From the NCBI RefSeq assembly GCF_003711225.1, contig NZ_CP031030.1, positions 5,270,001 to 5,334,000 on the forward strand: a stretch of DNA of 64,000 nt. Reading direction: 5' to 3'. The notes below the pieces were generated by a model. It did not search any database, was not told where the DNA came from, and saw only the letters and a program-made list of their open reading frames with translations. This DNA comes from Runella sp. SP2. GTDB taxonomy: Bacteria; Bacteroidota; Bacteroidia; Cytophagales; Spirosomataceae. Below are positions 61,417 to 64,000 of this stretch, piece by piece. A program made the translations under genes and the position numbers. How positions within the stretch are numbered: the stretch's first letter is position 1; every line of letters starts with the position of its first letter.

Positions 61417-62307
61417 TTAAGAAATCTGGAAAACAGATTTGATGTATTGGGTATTCGCTCCGAAATTTTTCTTGACGTTGTGCGGCTCTTTGGCATCCCG
61501 CGAGCGCTCAATGACTAGCCAGCCTTCCCACTTCATCTCGTCGAGGGTTTGTTTTACTTTTTTAAGGTCGAGGCGGGTATTATTTTCCAGCCAAACTCCG
61601 TCTTCATCAGTGCAATGAATTTGGCAAATGCGCTTGCGACCCAGTAGTTTAAGCTCTTTTAGCAAATCACGGCCTGCTTTGAGCGGGTTGGAAAAGTTGA
61701 AATAGATTTGAATGTGTTTTGAGCCTATTTCTTTCAATAATTCTACTTCTCCTTGAGCGTCCAATGACGTTTCGATACCAATCACTACGTCGGCTTTTTT
61801 GGCCATGTTCCCTACTACTTTGAGTCGTTCTACGATGGCAGGGCGTAATTCGGGGTTTTTCACCAAATCCCCCTGAACGCCTAGTGGCAAAAAACCCACT
61901 TTCACATTCATGGCCTTCATGGTATCGATGCAGTCTTGCACCATACGCTGGTAAGTGGGGCGCGTCGCAAACGATTGGGCATAAAAACCCGTCATTGCCA
62001 GCGAACAAATCTCTAACTGTAACTCTTTGGCTTTGTCCAAAAACTGCTGGCGCACTTCTGGCTTAGCCAACTGACTATCAAAGGTTTCCCGATTACCCAA
62101 ACCGCCCATGTCGATTTCTACTCCGTCGGCGCCAATCTCTTTGGTTAGCTGGAAAGCGCCTAATTTTTGGCGTTTCAAAATCATCAAATCCACCACCGCT
62201 ACTTTGTAACGACGGTTTGAGCCAGCCCACCCACGCGCCCCTCCCAGTAGCATACTTGCGGCTAGTAAGCTAGTGTGTTTCAGGAATTGACGGCGATGGG
62301 TGAGCAT
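61417..62307 (-). CDS. Sugar phosphate isomerase/epimerase-like TIM-barrel protein
   Basis: A 296-residue exported protein of the xylose isomerase-like TIM-barrel family. The N-terminus has a Tat-type RRQFLKHTSLLAAS signal. Metal-site segments include GADGVEIDMGG, VIGIETSLDAQGE and ICQIHCTDEDG, with WLVIERSRD near the end carrying a late catalytic Glu. Families of this fold isomerise or dehydrate free sugars or are AP-endonuclease-like. The reaction here cannot be named. The GH95 start is only 5 bases downstream, so the two are coupled. Confidence 0.82.
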   Translation of the reverse strand: MLTHRRQFLKHTSLLAASMLLGGARGWAGSNRRYKVAVVDLMILKRQKLGAFQLTKEIGADGVEIDMGGLGNRETFDSQLAKPEVRQQFLDKAKELQLEICSLAMTGFYAQSFATRPTYQRMVQDCIDTMKAMNVKVGFLPLGVQGDLVKNPELRPAIVERLKVVGNMAKKADVVIGIETSLDAQGEVELLKEIGSKHIQIYFNFSNPLKAGRDLLKELKLLGRKRICQIHCTDEDGVWLENNTRLDLKKVKQTLDEMKWEGWLVIERSRDAKEPHNVKKNFGANTQYIKSVFQIS

Positions 62308-62429
62308 GGGTACTTTATTTATGGTTATTAGAGGACTCGGTTAATTGGGTAATTTGAAAAATTAGCAAATTTGAAAATGGTGTAACTAAAATCATTTTCA
62401 AATTGCCGAATTATCACATTTTCAAATTA

Positions 62430-63566
62430 TTACTCTTTCGCAGCTTCAATTGGCTGGGGCGCTTTATAGCCTTCCAAAGCAGGCCATTGGCCGTCTTTGA
62501 TGGGTACTAATTTTAGTTTTTTGGGGTTGACCACGGCATGTTTGATACGTTGGCGACGCCACGTATAAATCACGTGAATCATCCCGTCGGACGTCTGAAT
62601 CACCGACGGATACGAATACTGGCTAATGGGCGAATCTTCCAAAATCACCGCCGCTGCCCATTCTTTGCCATCTTTCGAAATAGAGAGGTGCAAGGGTGTG
62701 CGAGGGCCTTTGGCCAAATCACCTGGTGGCAATACGTGGTTGTAAACCAGCGCATGACGGCCGTCTTTGAGCGTCACGGCGTCGGTACCAGAGTTGTTAT
62801 TGGGCAAACTTGATTTAGCCAATTCCGACCAAGTTTCGCCATTGTCATTTGACCATGCTTCCACTAATGCACGGTTTCGGCTGCGGGCCAAAATCTGCAA
62901 TTTGCCTTTGCCATGGTCTAAAATGCTCGGTTGAATGGCGTTGAGGGTTTTGCCGTCGTTGATGGGGCCAATTTTTCGCCACGTTTTGCCAAAATCAGAA
63001 GTTACTTCAAAATGAATTTGCCAACCGCCTTTGCCTTCGGTGCTGGTCGGGCTCATCAAGTTTCCGTTGGAAAGCAACACAGGTTTATTTTTAATCGGAC
63101 CTAAAAATCCTTCGGGCAGGGCTTTAGCTGCTGACCACGTAAGGCCGCCGTCGGAAGAAGTTTTTAACCAGCCTTTCCAAGCCGATGGGCTTGGGCCAAT
63201 TTTGTAGAACAACATCAAATCTCCGTTCGGGATTTGGTACAAAACGGGATTCCAACACGCATAGCGAAGCTTCTCATCGACGATGCCGTCGGCTACATTT
63301 TGTGGAGCTGTCCACTTGCCATTTACTTGACGACTTACCCAAATACACACGTCGGGATTGCGTTCTTTGGTCCCCCCAAACCAAGCTGCGACCAACCCTT
63401 TGGGCGTTTCGGCGATGGTTGAGGCGTGGCTCTCAGGGAAAGGTGCTGTTTCAAAAACAAATTCATCTACCACTACCCCCGACTGCCATTTGGCCAATTG
63501 CGAAAAAGCAGCTTGAGTGACGACTAAGCAGAAGAAAAAGGGAATAAAAAAACGTTGGATTACCAT
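62430..63566 (-). CDS. Exported sialidase-like BNR/Asp-box propeller enzyme
   Basis: A 378-residue exported six-bladed propeller (signal FFIPFFFCLVVTQAAFSQ). Three Asp-box motifs are seen (SSDGGLTW, TSDFGKTW, SNDNGETW). The start of the fold carries FPESHASTIAETPKG, and the arginines of SRNRALVEAW and TWRRQRIKHAV lie in the active-site area. It resembles the GH33-like group found in pectin PULs, but a true sialidase role is unlikely in this setting. Substrate unknown. It is the first visible gene of the leftward PUL. Confidence 0.78.
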   Translation of the reverse strand: MVIQRFFIPFFFCLVVTQAAFSQLAKWQSGVVVDEFVFETAPFPESHASTIAETPKGLVAAWFGGTKERNPDVCIWVSRQVNGKWTAPQNVADGIVDEKLRYACWNPVLYQIPNGDLMLFYKIGPSPSAWKGWLKTSSDGGLTWSAAKALPEGFLGPIKNKPVLLSNGNLMSPTSTEGKGGWQIHFEVTSDFGKTWRKIGPINDGKTLNAIQPSILDHGKGKLQILARSRNRALVEAWSNDNGETWSELAKSSLPNNNSGTDAVTLKDGRHALVYNHVLPPGDLAKGPRTPLHLSISKDGKEWAAAVILEDSPISQYSYPSVIQTSDGMIHVIYTWRRQRIKHAVVNPKKLKLVPIKDGQWPALEGYKAPQPIEAAKE

Positions 63567-64000
63567 GAAAACAAAAGCTAATTGTATTATTTTTTTTGTT
63601 AACCACCTCTGACAAACGAAGAAAAAAGCAATAAAAACAAAAGAAAGTGAAAGAATTTTCTTTTTTCTTTTCAGGACGCTTGTCCTTTTTCTTCGCCAAT
63701 GAACTCATCAGGACTTCATTGCGTTGAGGTAGATTCTTAAAAAAAGGCTTTTTGAGCCATTTTAAGGGGTTTTTGCAATTTTTCAAGAATTATCCACCAA
63801 AACCCGATGACAATTATACTTTTTTTTAAAAAACTAACCTTCCTGAACTGTCTGCTTGAATAGAACTTTAGCTTTATTTATTAGCAATAAAAAAGGGAAC
63901 AAACTGCTCCCTTTCTCGAAAAAATACGAAACTATGATTTGGTTAAAAAAGGCTACCTTTCTTTCGTTTCAAAAACCTTGTTTAAGAACCGAACGCTGTG
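63567..64000. other. 434-base stretch at the right edge without a clear gene
   Basis: AT-rich DNA with long A and T runs that must hold the promoter of the leftward sialidase-like gene; no clear box was seen. A terminator lies at 63889-63914. A leftward reading frame entering from the right edge ends with TAG at 63953-63955 (last residues NKVFETKER) and could be the tail of the next gene. Confidence 0.5.
63889..63914 (-). terminator. Terminator for a leftward gene beyond the right edge
   Basis: AAAGGGA and TCCCTTT arms (63892-63898 and 63908-63914) are followed on the minus strand by six T residues. It fits a gene ending near 63953. Confidence 0.55.

Noticed and set aside
63463-63786. A 107-codon leftward open frame at the right end
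   Set aside because: It overlaps the start of the sialidase-like gene in another frame, is Lys and Phe rich from A/T runs, and has no recognisable domain.

Overview
The window reads as chromosomal DNA of a Bacteroidota bacterium, most likely a Cytophagales member of the Runella/Spirosoma type. This rests on a SusC/SusD pair inside a large polysaccharide utilization locus (PUL), lipoproteins with SusD-style signals, TAnnTTTG-type -7 promoter boxes, weak Shine-Dalgarno sequences, and many short hairpin repeats in intergenic DNA. The genus is an inference. No rRNA, tRNA, CRISPR array, prophage or transposase gene was found.

Layout. 1-6.6 kb: leftward uvrA (cut by the window edge), a CBS-domain protein, a fasciclin lipoprotein and gcvP. 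6.8-7.4 kb: a HigB/HigA toxin-antitoxin pair. 7.5-12.3 kb: a GH39-like secreted glycosidase, a crotonase, a glycosyltransferase and two thioredoxin-fold proteins. 12.5-26.8 kb: housekeeping genes (polA, a CtpA-type protease, a thioesterase, ybaB, a glycosyltransferase, mreBCD, an ECF sigma factor with an RsrA-like anti-sigma, gmk, a B12-type radical SAM protein, an AEC permease).

27.2-36.3 kb is a rightward operon for galacturonate use: KdgF-like cupin, GH105 hydrolase, UxaB, UxaC, KdgK, KDPG aldolase, ExuT-type transporter and an NTF2-like protein. A closely similar 23-bp box lies before kdgF and again before uxaB. 36.4-63.6 kb is a leftward PUL converging on it: SusC, SusD, PL1-like pectate lyase, a beta-helix plus TIM-barrel protein, GH43, BNR proteins, GH67-like and MGH1-like glycosidases, a lactonase-family protein, DUF2264, DUF3826, GH95, a sugar isomerase and a CBM9-like protein, with a second toxin-antitoxin pair inside. 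Together they describe release, import and catabolism of a pectic (galacturonan or rhamnogalacturonan-like) glycan. Altronate dehydratase and a PUL regulator are not in the window.

The most unusual feature is the repeat content. One hairpin family, GTG-N5-GGTTG-CTCA-CAACC, occurs as 15 copies at eight intergenic loci, always in the same orientation relative to the genes that would transcribe it, with compensatory stem changes. Its layout resembles REP elements. Other repeat families have entered coding sequence: a 51-bp palindrome in frame in gcvP, a heptamer array that encodes the core of a signal peptide, and a GCAGAT-type repeat at the start of the pectate lyase.
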